In this document: positions 43,601 to 52,500 of the stretch, piece by piece
Layout: each line of letters starts with the position of its first letter
Position numbering within the stretch: position 1 is the stretch's first letter
Assembly: GCF_900188455.1 (NCBI RefSeq)
Contig: NZ_FZOL01000018.1
Span: 62,001 to 126,000 of the forward strand
DNA length: 64,000 nucleotides
Origin: Pseudomonas japonica
GTDB taxonomy: Bacteria; Pseudomonadota; Gammaproteobacteria; Pseudomonadales; Pseudomonadaceae
Reading direction: 5' to 3'
Notes under the pieces: generated by a model
Told to the model about the DNA's origin: nothing
Databases searched by the model: none
The model's input: the letters and a program-made list of their open reading frames with translations, nothing else
Program-made: the position numbers and the translations under genes

Positions 43601-43948
43601 CTACACGTCGATGCCAATGCGGTCACCCTCATACGCCACCTTGTACAGGCTGAGCCCCGCGCAGCCCGGCTGCAGCGCCCTCCCGGACGACAGGCTGAAG
43701 GCCAGGCCATGCCGCGGACAACGCAGCACGTCACCCTCCACGGTGGCCGCGGCCAACGACGCGCCCTGATGCGGGCAGCGCTCATCGATCAGCACCGGGC
43801 GATTATCCACCACCAGCAACAGCAACGCCTGGCCGTTGACCCGGAAAGCCTTGCGATAGCCATCGTGCAGATTGATCAGCCGCTCAAGGGCAACGAACAT
43901 GACAAGGACCCAAAAACAGAAAGTGACCAGATAGCCGACAAACGTCAC
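43601..43948 (-). CDS. small membrane-anchored Rieske [2Fe-2S] protein
   Basis: This 115-residue protein has an N-terminal membrane helix (YLVTFCFWVLVMFVALERL). A Rieske domain follows, with ligands Cys58 and His60 (CPHQGAS) and Cys77 and His80 (CPRHGLAF). It is a minimal electron-transfer module of the ferredoxin-subunit type. It begins with GTG three bases after the esterase stop and so is probably its operon partner. No oxygenase or reductase gene is adjacent, so the redox partner is unknown. Confidence 0.8.
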   Translation of the reverse strand: MTFVGYLVTFCFWVLVMFVALERLINLHDGYRKAFRVNGQALLLLVVDNRPVLIDERCPHQGASLAAATVEGDVLRCPRHGLAFSLSSGRALQPGCAGLSLYKVAYEGDRIGIDV

Positions 43949-43951
43949 ATC

Positions 43952-44950
43952 TTAGCCGTTAACGGGCTCCGGCGAAACGTCCGACACCACCTGCCGCTCA
44001 ATCATCGCCAACGGATCGCGCAACCAGCGCTCCACCAACGGCCAGACCTGAGTTTGCGCAGGCTTGCTGACCAGCATATCCACATGGCCGAAGTTGTCGA
44101 ATCCCTCTTCCTTGCCCAGGCGCAGAAAACGCTTGTCGTCGCTGCCGATCTGCTCGAACAGCTTGCGACAGGCCCACACCGGGTCCTGGAAATCACCGGC
44201 GCCAGCAACCGTCAGCACCGGCACACGCACCTCTGCCAGGCCAGCCCACCAGTCGCGCTCCTTGTCGCCGAAACGGCCGAACAGACCGAACCAGCGCATG
44301 CTTTCGATGGCCAGGCCGATCGGCTCGTCTTCCGGGCCGCGCTTGAACCGCGAACCGGAAATATGCGGGAAGCGCTTGAGCAGCAGACGACTGCCCCATT
44401 CCAGCGGCGGAATCTTCAGTGGCCAGTAGGTGCGACTGACCTGAGTGCCAAAGAACGCGGCGCTGGCGATCCGCGTCTCGTCCAGGTAACGCCCACCCAG
44501 GGCCGCCGCCAGGGTCGTGCCGCCCAGGGAATGGCCGAGCCAGTGCGCAGGCTGGGCGGTCTGCTCGTGAACGAAGGCGGCGATGGCCGGCAGATCATAG
44601 GCGGCATAGTCCGCGACACGATTGGCGTTGTAGTCGCGATTGCGCGGCGACAGGCCGTGGCCGCGCATTTCCGCGATCCACACATCGAATCCGGCGCGCG
44701 CCAGATGGGCGCCGAGCCCGATACCCCTGGGCGAAAACCAGAAGCGGCGATTGGAGAAACTGCCGTGCAGAAGGATCACCGGCACGCCCCGGACCGCATC
44801 CTGGTCGGCCATGCCAAGGCGGGTCAGCGCCAGCTCGACACTCGGGTCGGGGCTGTTGCCGGCCTTCAGGCGGTAGACGTCCTCGCTCAGGTCACCACAA
44901 CGTTCGGCCCTGAGCAGGGCGACGGGAAAAAGGCTGCTGCTGCTTTGCAT
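43952..44950 (-). CDS. estX: alpha/beta-hydrolase (EstX-type esterase)
   Basis: This 332-residue hydrolase has the oxyanion segment VILLHGSFSNRRFWFSPRG, the nucleophile elbow GHSLGG and a late FGHVDMLVS containing the catalytic His. The acid residue lies in VLTVAGAGDFQDPV. A soluble lipase/esterase or polyester-related hydrolase is likely; no signal peptide is present. The ATG at 44950 was chosen because the frame upstream runs into the ppsA terminator. A Rieske gene follows immediately. The substrate is unknown and the symbol rests on recalled synteny. Confidence 0.82.
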   Translation of the reverse strand: MQSSSSLFPVALLRAERCGDLSEDVYRLKAGNSPDPSVELALTRLGMADQDAVRGVPVILLHGSFSNRRFWFSPRGIGLGAHLARAGFDVWIAEMRGHGLSPRNRDYNANRVADYAAYDLPAIAAFVHEQTAQPAHWLGHSLGGTTLAAALGGRYLDETRIASAAFFGTQVSRTYWPLKIPPLEWGSRLLLKRFPHISGSRFKRGPEDEPIGLAIESMRWFGLFGRFGDKERDWWAGLAEVRVPVLTVAGAGDFQDPVWACRKLFEQIGSDDKRFLRLGKEEGFDNFGHVDMLVSKPAQTQVWPLVERWLRDPLAMIERQVVSDVSPEPVNG

Positions 44951-44964
44951 AGGCTTCTTGCACG

Positions 44965-44996
44965 AAAAAGGGCGCGTCCACTCATTGGACACGCCC
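44965..44996 (-). terminator. intrinsic terminator of ppsA
   Basis: On the minus strand GGGCGTGTCC pairs with GGACGCGCCC (one internal mismatch, 7-base loop) and runs into TTTTT. It lies 61 bases past the ppsA stop and just upstream of the esterase start, separating the two units. Confidence 0.88.
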
Positions 44997-45056
44997 TGGA
45001 TAAAAGCGTCGCGGCGCTCGCCGCCCGGGGACGAGGAGCGCCGCGTGTCTAGCGGA

Positions 45057-47432
45057 TCAGACCGCGCCCTGACCTTCGGCCAGGAAGAACCAGGTCTCCA
45101 GTACGGAGTCGGGGTTCAGCGAAACGCTTTCGATGCCCTGCTCCATCAGCCACTTGGCCAGGTCCGGGTGGTCCGAAGGACCCTGACCGCAGATACCGAT
45201 GTACTTGCCCGCCTTGTTGCACGCCTGGATGGCGTTGGCCAGCAGCTTCTTCACCGCGGGATTCCGCTCGTCGAACAGGTGCGCGATGATCCCGGAGTCG
45301 CGGTCCAGGCCCAGGGTCAGCTGGGTCAGGTCGTTGGAACCGATGGAGAAGCCGTCGAAGTACTCGAGGAACTCGTCGGCGAGGATGGCGTTGGATGGCA
45401 GTTCGCACATCATGATCACGCGCAGGCCGTTGACACCACGACCCAGGCCGTTCTCGGCGAGCAGGTCGACGACCTGGCTGGCTTCGCCCAAGGTGCGCAC
45501 GAACGGCACCATGATCTCGACGTTGGTCAGGCCCATTTCGTTGCGCACACGCTTCAGCGCACGGCATTCCAGCTCGAAGCAGTCACGGAACGACTCGCTG
45601 ATGTAGCGCGACGCACCACGGAAGCCGAGCATCGGGTTCTCTTCTTCCGGCTCGTAGAGCTTGCCGCCGATCAGGTTGGCGTATTCGTTGGACTTGAAGT
45701 CCGACAGACGCACGATGACCTTCTTCGGCCAGAACGCCGCGGCCAGGGTGCTGATGCCCTCGACCAGCTTCTCGACGTAGAAGCCGACCGGATCGTTGTA
45801 GCCGGCGATGCGCTTGTCGACGCTTTCCTTCAGCTCTTGCGGCAGGCCCGCGTAGTTCAGCAGCGCTTTCGGGTGCACGCCGATCATGCGGTTGATGATG
45901 AACTCCAGGCGCGCCAGGCCGACACCGGCATTGGGCAGCTGGGCGAAGTCGAAAGCGCGGTCCGGGTTGCCGACGTTCATCATGATCTTGAACGGCAGGT
46001 CGGGCATGGCGTCGACCGAGTTCTGACGCACGTCGAAGCCCAGTTCGCCTTCGAAGATGAAACCGGTGTCGCCTTCGGCGCAGGAAACGGTCACACCCTG
46101 GCCATCCTTCAGCACCTGAGTGGCGTTGCCGCAACCGACCACGGCCGGAATACCCAGCTCACGGGCGATGATCGCCGCGTGACAGGTACGCCCGCCGCGG
46201 TTGGTGACGATGGCGCTGGCGCGCTTCATCACCGGTTCCCAGTCCGGGTCGGTCATGTCGGAGACCAGCACGTCGCCCGGCTGGACCTTGTCCATTTCCG
46301 ATACGTCATGGATCACGCGGACCTTGCCGGCGCCGATGCGCTGGCCGATGGCGCGGCCTTCGACGAGGACGGTGCCCTTCTCTTTCAACAGGTAGCGTTC
46401 CATGACGTTGGCGCTGGAACGGCTCTTCACGGTTTCCGGACGGGCCTGGACGATGTACAGCTTGCCGTCGTCGCCGTCTTTGGCCCATTCGATGTCCATC
46501 GGACGCTGGTAGTGCTTCTCGATGATCATCGCCTGCTTGGCCAGCTCGCTGACCTCGGCATCGCTCAGGCAGAAGCGTGCGCGATCGGCGCGGTCGACAT
46601 CGACGGTCTTGACCGAACGACCGGCCTTGGCTTCCTCGCCGTAGACCATCTTGATCGCCTTGCTGCCCAGGTTGCGGCGCAGGATGGCCGGGCGGCCGGC
46701 TTCGAGGGTGTTCTTGTGGACGTAGAACTCGTCCGGGTTGACCGCGCCCTGCACGACGGTTTCACCCAGGCCGTAGGCGCCGGTGATGAAGACCACGTCG
46801 CGGAAGCCCGATTCGGTGTCGAGGGTGAACATCACGCCCGCCGTTCCGGTTTCCGAACGGACCATGCGCTGCACGCCGGCGGACAGGGCCACCAGCTTGT
46901 GGTCGAAGCCCTGGTGGACGCGGTAGGAAATGGCGCGGTCGTTGAACAGCGAGGCGAACACTTCCTTGGCCGCGCGGATCACGTTGTCCACGCCGCGGAT
47001 GTTCAGGAAGGTCTCCTGCTGGCCGGCGAAGGAAGCGTCCGGCAGGTCTTCGGCGGTGGCCGAGGAACGTACCGCGACGGCCATGTTGTCGTTGCCCTGG
47101 GCCATTTCGGCGAAGGCGGTGCGGATTTCCGCGTCGAGACGAGCCGGGAACTCGGCTTCCATCACCCACTGACGAATCTGCGCACCGGTCTTGGCCAGAG
47201 CGTTGACGTCGTCGACATCCAGCGCGTCGAGGGCGGCGTGGATCTTGTCGTTCAGCCCGCTCTGCTCGAGGAAGTCACGGTACGCCTGAGCCGTAGTGGC
47301 AAAGCCGCCGGGAACCGATACACCGGCACCCGCGAGGTTACTGATCATCTCGCCCAGGGATGCGTTCTTGCCCCCCACATGCTCCACATCATGGACGCCG
47401 AGCTTATCGAGGGAAACTACGTACTCTACCAA
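45057..47432 (-). CDS. ppsA: phosphoenolpyruvate synthase
   Basis: This 791-residue enzyme converts pyruvate, ATP and water into PEP, AMP and phosphate for gluconeogenesis. The N-terminal ATP-grasp part carries VEHVGGKNASLGEMI and VRSSATAEDLPDASFAGQQET. The swivelling phospho-His domain has TCHAAIIARELGIPAVVGCG with His418. The C-terminal PEP/pyruvate barrel has IGSNDLTQLTLGLDRDSG. Length equals that of typical PpsA proteins. It is divergent from ppsR, which controls it by phosphorylation of a threonine near the catalytic His. Confidence 0.97.
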   Translation of the reverse strand: MVEYVVSLDKLGVHDVEHVGGKNASLGEMISNLAGAGVSVPGGFATTAQAYRDFLEQSGLNDKIHAALDALDVDDVNALAKTGAQIRQWVMEAEFPARLDAEIRTAFAEMAQGNDNMAVAVRSSATAEDLPDASFAGQQETFLNIRGVDNVIRAAKEVFASLFNDRAISYRVHQGFDHKLVALSAGVQRMVRSETGTAGVMFTLDTESGFRDVVFITGAYGLGETVVQGAVNPDEFYVHKNTLEAGRPAILRRNLGSKAIKMVYGEEAKAGRSVKTVDVDRADRARFCLSDAEVSELAKQAMIIEKHYQRPMDIEWAKDGDDGKLYIVQARPETVKSRSSANVMERYLLKEKGTVLVEGRAIGQRIGAGKVRVIHDVSEMDKVQPGDVLVSDMTDPDWEPVMKRASAIVTNRGGRTCHAAIIARELGIPAVVGCGNATQVLKDGQGVTVSCAEGDTGFIFEGELGFDVRQNSVDAMPDLPFKIMMNVGNPDRAFDFAQLPNAGVGLARLEFIINRMIGVHPKALLNYAGLPQELKESVDKRIAGYNDPVGFYVEKLVEGISTLAAAFWPKKVIVRLSDFKSNEYANLIGGKLYEPEEENPMLGFRGASRYISESFRDCFELECRALKRVRNEMGLTNVEIMVPFVRTLGEASQVVDLLAENGLGRGVNGLRVIMMCELPSNAILADEFLEYFDGFSIGSNDLTQLTLGLDRDSGIIAHLFDERNPAVKKLLANAIQACNKAGKYIGICGQGPSDHPDLAKWLMEQGIESVSLNPDSVLETWFFLAEGQGAV

Positions 47433-47620
47433 GGTGATCTCTCCACTAACTGTATTGGAAAAGCTCAGGACGCCGGTGAATCCCCCGCGGGACCGACCGG
47501 GCGCTTGTGGCCTGGACCTGGAAAATAAGTGAGAATGCCGACGATGTCGTTACGATGGCGTTCGGCAAACCGAACCTATCATATCCAAGATTCGTCACCA
47601 GCTTAAGGCCCATGGCGCAA

Positions 47621-48439
47621 ATGAAACGATCTGCTTTCTTCATTTCCGACGGTACCGGCATCACTGCGGAGACCCTCGGGCAGAGTCTTCTAGCCCAATT
47701 CGAGAATATTCCGTTCAACAAGTTCACCCGTCCCTACATCGACAGCGTGGACAAAGCACGGGTCATGGTGCAGCAGATCAACGCCGCCGCAGAGCGCGAC
47801 GGCGTGCGCCCGATCATCTTCGACACCATCGTCAATCAGGACATTCGCGAGATCCTGGCGACCTCCAATGGCTTCATGATCGACATCTTTTCCACCTTCC
47901 TCGCCCCGCTGGAGCAGGAACTGACCGCCCATTCGTCGTATTCCGTGGGCAAATCCCACTCGATCGGCGGCAACTCCAACTACATGGAGCGGATCGAGGC
48001 GGTGAACTTCGCCCTGGACAACGACGACGGGGCACGGACGCACTACTACGACAAGGCCGACCTGATCCTGGTGGGGGTATCGCGCTGCGGCAAGACGCCG
48101 ACCTGTCTGTACATGGCCATGCAATTCGGCATCCGGGCGGCGAACTACCCGCTGACCGAGGACGACATGGAGCGCCTGCAGTTGCCAGCGGCACTGAAGA
48201 ATCACCAGCACAAGCTGTTCGGGCTGACCATCGACCCGGACCGCCTGACCGCCATTCGTCATGAACGCAAGCCCAACAGCCGCTACGCCAGCTTCGCCCA
48301 GTGCGAGTTCGAAGTGCGCGAGGTGGAAAACCTGTTCCGCCGGGAGAATATTCCCCACATCAATTCCACGCATTTCTCGGTGGAGGAGATCTCCGCGAAG
48401 ATTCTGGTGGAGAAAGGCGTGGAACGGCGGTTCAAGTAA
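47621..48439 (+). CDS. ppsR: PEP synthase regulatory protein (kinase/pyrophosphorylase PSRP)
   Basis: This 272-residue bifunctional regulator inactivates PEP synthase by ADP-dependent phosphorylation and reactivates it by phosphate-dependent dephosphorylation. The start AFFISDGTGITAETLGQSLL and the P-loop-like GVSRCGKTPTCLYMAMQFG are family signatures. I chose the ATG at 47621 because the family begins at KRSAFF; an in-frame ATG at 47612 is possible. The 188-base gap to ppsA holds both promoters. An eroded REP hairpin follows the stop. Confidence 0.95.
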   Translation: MKRSAFFISDGTGITAETLGQSLLAQFENIPFNKFTRPYIDSVDKARVMVQQINAAAERDGVRPIIFDTIVNQDIREILATSNGFMIDIFSTFLAPLEQELTAHSSYSVGKSHSIGGNSNYMERIEAVNFALDNDDGARTHYYDKADLILVGVSRCGKTPTCLYMAMQFGIRAANYPLTEDDMERLQLPAALKNHQHKLFGLTIDPDRLTAIRHERKPNSRYASFAQCEFEVREVENLFRRENIPHINSTHFSVEEISAKILVEKGVERRFK

Positions 48440-48444
48440 AACAG

Positions 48445-48481
48445 ACCGGCTTGCCGTGGAAGGACTGCGCAGCGGTCCTTC
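48445..48481. repeat. degenerate solo REP hairpin after ppsR
   Basis: CGGCTTGCCGTGGAAGGAC followed by GCGCAGCGGTCCTT resembles half of a REPIN arm (GGCTTGCC-GCGAA-AGGACCGC). It retains a 9-bp stem (AAGGACTGC/AGCGGTCCTT region, 48460-48480). The outer GTAGGAGC end and the second arm are gone. It may act as the ppsR transcript end. Confidence 0.45.
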
Positions 48482-48649
48482 ACATGCGCTGCACCTGCCA
48501 GCAGAAGACCGACCTTTGTTAGCGATATAGCATTACGCCAAAAAAATCTAAGCCCATCCTGTTGTTTCCATGAGGTTTACGCCCTCATGGCCGGAGGTCG
48601 CCATGCTGCCGGCACAGGCATCGCTGCCAGTGAACTAGACTGGATCTGC

Positions 48650-48672
48650 CTCTGGAGCAGATGCCTCCAGAG
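48650..48672 (+). promoter_or_regulatory. hairpin in the leader of the AhpD-like gene
   Basis: A perfect 8-bp stem, CTCTGGAG with CTCCAGAG and a 7-base loop, ends 4 bases before the CAGGAGG ribosome binding site. A second palindrome, CCATGAGG...CCTCATGG, lies about 80 bases upstream. The first could modulate translation; no ligand class is recognised. Confidence 0.4.
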
Positions 48673-48688
48673 CGGCAGGAGGTGTCAC

Positions 48689-49087
48689 ATGGCTATTAAC
48701 GATACCTATCGAGAAATCGAACAGACCCTGGGTCAGATGCCGGAGTGGATCCGGCAGATGCCGGAAGGCGGCGCGAACGGATTCTGGGGCATGGCCCGCG
48801 ACTTCTGGCTGGCGGATACCCGGATTCCCAACAAGTACAAGGAACTGATCGGTGTGGCGGTGTCCGGGGCAACCCGCTGCAAATACTGCACCTTGTTCCA
48901 TACCGAAGCCGCGCGCCTGTTTGGCGCAAGCGACGAGGAAATCTCCGAAGCCAGCTTCATGGGCTCGCTGACCATGATGGGCAGCACCTTCATCAACGCG
49001 CAGCAGATCGACTACGAGCAGTTCCGCCAGGAAACGCTGAGTATCGTCCGGTATGTCAAAGATCACTCGCACGCCCAAGCCGCCTGA
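48689..49087 (+). CDS. carboxymuconolactone decarboxylase/AhpD-like protein
   Basis: This 132-residue all-helical protein has the AhpD-type redox motif Cys64-Lys-Tyr-Cys67 followed by His71 (CKYCTLFHTEA). CMD-family proteins with CxxC-x3-H act as thiol peroxidases or disulfide reductants rather than as lactone decarboxylases. A strong CAGGAGG lies 7 bases before the ATG. The downstream small gene overlaps its 3' end by 35 bases, so the two are coupled. The specific oxidant is unknown. Confidence 0.88.
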   Translation: MAINDTYREIEQTLGQMPEWIRQMPEGGANGFWGMARDFWLADTRIPNKYKELIGVAVSGATRCKYCTLFHTEAARLFGASDEEISEASFMGSLTMMGSTFINAQQIDYEQFRQETLSIVRYVKDHSHAQAA

Positions 49088-49409
49088 GCCGTTGCGGGAA
49101 CCCGCCCTTCGCCAGCTGACGATGGACAAGTTGATTGCAATCACCAGCGGTGGTCCGAGGACCACCGCTCGGTGGCAAGCGGCGGTGCTGCGGGCCATCA
49201 GCGAACTGATGCGCTACAGCGATACCGCCCGGGAAGAAAGCCAGGACCTGCGCATCCCCTTTGCCAAAGCACTCAATGACCTCTACGCCGGACAGAAGTC
49301 CGACGCCGAGTTGACCGAGATGGTGTTACTGATGCTGGAACTGGAGACCGCCCCCTTGCCCGGCAACGAGCCCCAGGCGGGCGCGGCATCCGGGAAGCAT
49401 GACCGCTGA
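49053..49409 (+). CDS. small conserved-looking protein of unknown function
   Basis: I do not recognise this 118-residue protein. It has a basic, proline-rich N-terminus (KITRTPKPPEPLREP), a helical core (ARWQAAVLRAISELMRYSDTAREES) and a Gly/Ala-rich tail. No signal peptide or membrane helix is seen. It starts 35 bases inside the AhpD-like gene in another frame. A shorter form from the ATG at 49122 would avoid the overlap. Codon use resembles its neighbours, supporting a real gene. Confidence 0.6.
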   Translation: MSKITRTPKPPEPLREPALRQLTMDKLIAITSGGPRTTARWQAAVLRAISELMRYSDTAREESQDLRIPFAKALNDLYAGQKSDAELTEMVLLMLELETAPLPGNEPQAGAASGKHDR

Positions 49410-49452
49410 GACCAGGAAGAAACGGTGTCGCTCCGTGCAACGCCCCAAATAA

Positions 49453-49484
49453 AAGAGGCCCCGGCATCACTGCCGGGGCCTCTT
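49453..49484. terminator. bidirectional terminator before gdhB end
   Basis: A perfect 14-bp stem (AAGAGGCCCCGGCA with TGCCGGGGCCTCTT, loop TCAC) has an A-rich left flank and a partial T-rich right flank. It serves the small unknown gene on the plus strand and gdhB on the minus strand. Confidence 0.87.
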
Positions 49485-49501
49485 CATTTCACCTCACGGG
49501 A

Positions 49502-52500
49502 TCAGGACGGCAACACCGCCGACTGCCCGCTCAACGCCAGATCCACCAGCTCGCGGTTGGCCACCGCGTACATGGCGTAATCGGTGCCGGTAGCGGCCCG
49601 CAGGTCGTCGAGCATGGCGCGCCAGCGCTCGACCATCACGCGGTGCTGCTCCACCCACAAGGCTACCCGCGCGTCCATGTCCTCCGGCGCATCGGCCATC
49701 TGCAGCACGGAAATGGTGATCGCGCGCTGCTGCAGGTCGATATCGTCGCGGAAGGCCTCGCGGGCCAGGGCCTGCCAGTTGTTTTCCACGGTCAGGTTGC
49801 TGATTTCCTGCAGGTACCAGGTCAGGTCCAGCGCGCTGCCCACGGCGAAGAACGCCTTGGCTACCTGCGCCGGGTCCTGGCCGGTGACATCGGAAGCCTC
49901 GATGATCGGCAGCAGGGTGTACAGGTGCGTGGTACCCGCCACCATCCGCGCCAGCAGTTCCGGTACGCCGGCCTCGACGAAGCTCTGGTAGCGGGTCTGC
50001 CAGCGTTCGCGGGTCGGGCCTTCCAGCAGTTCGTCGAGTTTCAGACCCAACGCGGCGATCTGCGGACCGAAGTGAGCGACGTCACGGCCGGCATCCTGCT
50101 CGTTGCGGCGGCTGCGCAGGAACCAGCGGGTCGCGCGACGACCCAGACGCATCAGTTCGTCCATCAGGGTCAGCTGGACTTCCGCCGGCACCTGGTAATC
50201 CAGCGCCTCGATCTGACGGAACCAGTGCGGCAGGTGGAAGATGTCACGCACGATCACATAGGCCCCGGCCACGTTCGCCGGGCTCATGCCGGTGGACTCC
50301 TTCAGGCGCTGGACGAACGTGATGCCCATGTTGTTGACCAGGTCGTTGGCGATCTGGGTGCTGACGATCTCGCGTTTCAGGCGGTGGCGACGCATGGCAT
50401 CGGCAAACTTGTGCACCAGCGACGGCGGGAACGCGGTCTCCATGTCGCGGGTCAGGTAGTCGTCGTCCGGTACCAGCGACTTGAGCAGGGCTTCCTTGAG
50501 GTCGATCTTGCTGTAGGAGATCAGCACCGACAGCTCGGCACGGCTCAGACCCTGGTTGGCGGCGATGCGCTCGGCCAGTTGCTCTTCCGAAGGCAGGAAC
50601 TCGATCGCCCGGTCCAGCTTGCCGCGACCTTCCAGGTCGGCCATCAGGCGCTTGTACTCGGCGATGCGCTCCTTGGCACGGCGCGCCGCCAGGGACAGGG
50701 CCTGGGTCTGCTTGTAGTTGTTGCCCAGGACCAGCGCGGCCACTTCGTCGGTCATGCTGCCGAGCAGCTGGTTGCGCTGCTTCTCGGTCATGTCGCCGGC
50801 CTGCACGACTTCGTTGAGCAGGATCTTGATGTTGACCTCGTGGTCGGAGCAGTCCACACCACCGGCGTTGTCGATGAAGTCGGTGTTGGTCGCGCCGCCG
50901 TTGAGGCCGAACTCGACCCGGCCGAGCTGGGTCATGCCCAGGTTGCCGCCCTCGCCCACCACCTTGCAGCGCAGCTCGTCACCGTTGACCCGCAGGGCGT
51001 CGTTGGCCTTGTCGCCGACGTCGGCGTGGCTTTCTTCGCTGGACTTGACGTAGGTGCCGATGCCGCCGTTCCACAGCAGGTCGACCGGCGCCTTGAGCAG
51101 GGCGTTGAGCAGCTCGGTCGGGGTCAGTTTGTCCGCCTCGATGGCGAAGCGTTCCTTCATCTGCGGGGTGATGGTGATGCTCTTCGCGCTGCGCGGGAAG
51201 ATACCGCCACCCTCGGACATGATGCTGGTGTCGTAGTCGCTCCAGGCCGACCGCGGCAGGTCGAACAGGCGCTTGCGCTCGGCGAAACTGCTGGCCGCGT
51301 CCGGGTTCGGGTCGATGAAGATGTGCAGGTGGTTGAAGGCCGCGACCAGTTGCAGGGTCTCGGACATCAGCAGGCCGTTGCCGAACACGTCACCGGCCAT
51401 GTCGCCGATGCCCACCACGGTGATGTTGTCCTTCTGCACGTTGATGCCGCGCTCGCGGAAGTGGCGCTGCACGCCAACCCAGGCGCCACGGGCGGTGATG
51501 CCCATCTTCTTGTGGTCGTAGCCGGCCGAGCCGCCGGAGGCGAAGGCGTCGCCGAGCCAGAAACCGTAGTCGATGGCGATGCCGTTGGCGATGTCGGAGA
51601 AGGTCGCGGTGCCCTTGTCCGCCGCCACCACCAGGTACGGATCGTCATCGTCGTGACGCACCACGTTGGCCGGTGGCACCACGCCGCCGTCCTTGAGGTT
51701 GTCGGTGATGTCGAGCAGGCCGGAGATGAAGATGCGGTAGCAGGCGATGCCTTCGGCGGCGATGTCGTCACGGCTGCCGCCCAGCGGCAGACGACGCGGC
51801 AGGAAGCCGCCCTTGGCGCCGACCGGCACGATCACCGAGTTCTTCACCTGCTGGGCTTTCACCAGGCCCAGCACTTCGGTACGGAAGTCTTCCTCGCGGT
51901 CCGACCAGCGCAGGCCGCCGCGGGCGACGTTGCCGAAGCGCAGGTGCACGCCCTCGACCCGTGGCGAATAGACGAAGATCTCGAAGCGCGGCACCGGCTT
52001 GGGCAGCTCGGGGATCAGCTTCGGATTGAACTTGAAGCTGAAGTAGGACTTGTTCTGGCCCTTGGCGTCCGGCTGGTAGAAGTTGGTGCGCAGGGTGGCC
52101 TTGATCAGGTCCAGGTAGCGCCGCAGGATGCGGTCTTCGTTGAGCACCTGGACGTCGTCCAGGGCGCTGAGGATCGCCTGTTCCAGACGCTGCTGCTTGT
52201 CTTCCAGGTCTTCGCTGGCGAGCTTGCGCGCCAGGTAGAAGCGGGTCTTGAACAACCGGGTCAGCTCGCGGGCGATGTCGGTGTGGTTGTTCAGGGTGCT
52301 GGCGATGTAGCCGAGGTCGAAGCCCAGGCGGATCTGCTTCATGTAGCGCGCATAGGCGCGCAGCAGGGCGACGTCGCGCCACGGCAGACCGGCGGTCAGC
52401 ACCAGGCGGTTGAAGGCATCGTTTTCCGCATCGCCGTTGACGATGTGGACGAAGGCGTCCTGCAGGGTGTCGTTGAGCTGCTGGATATCCAGGTCCAGGC

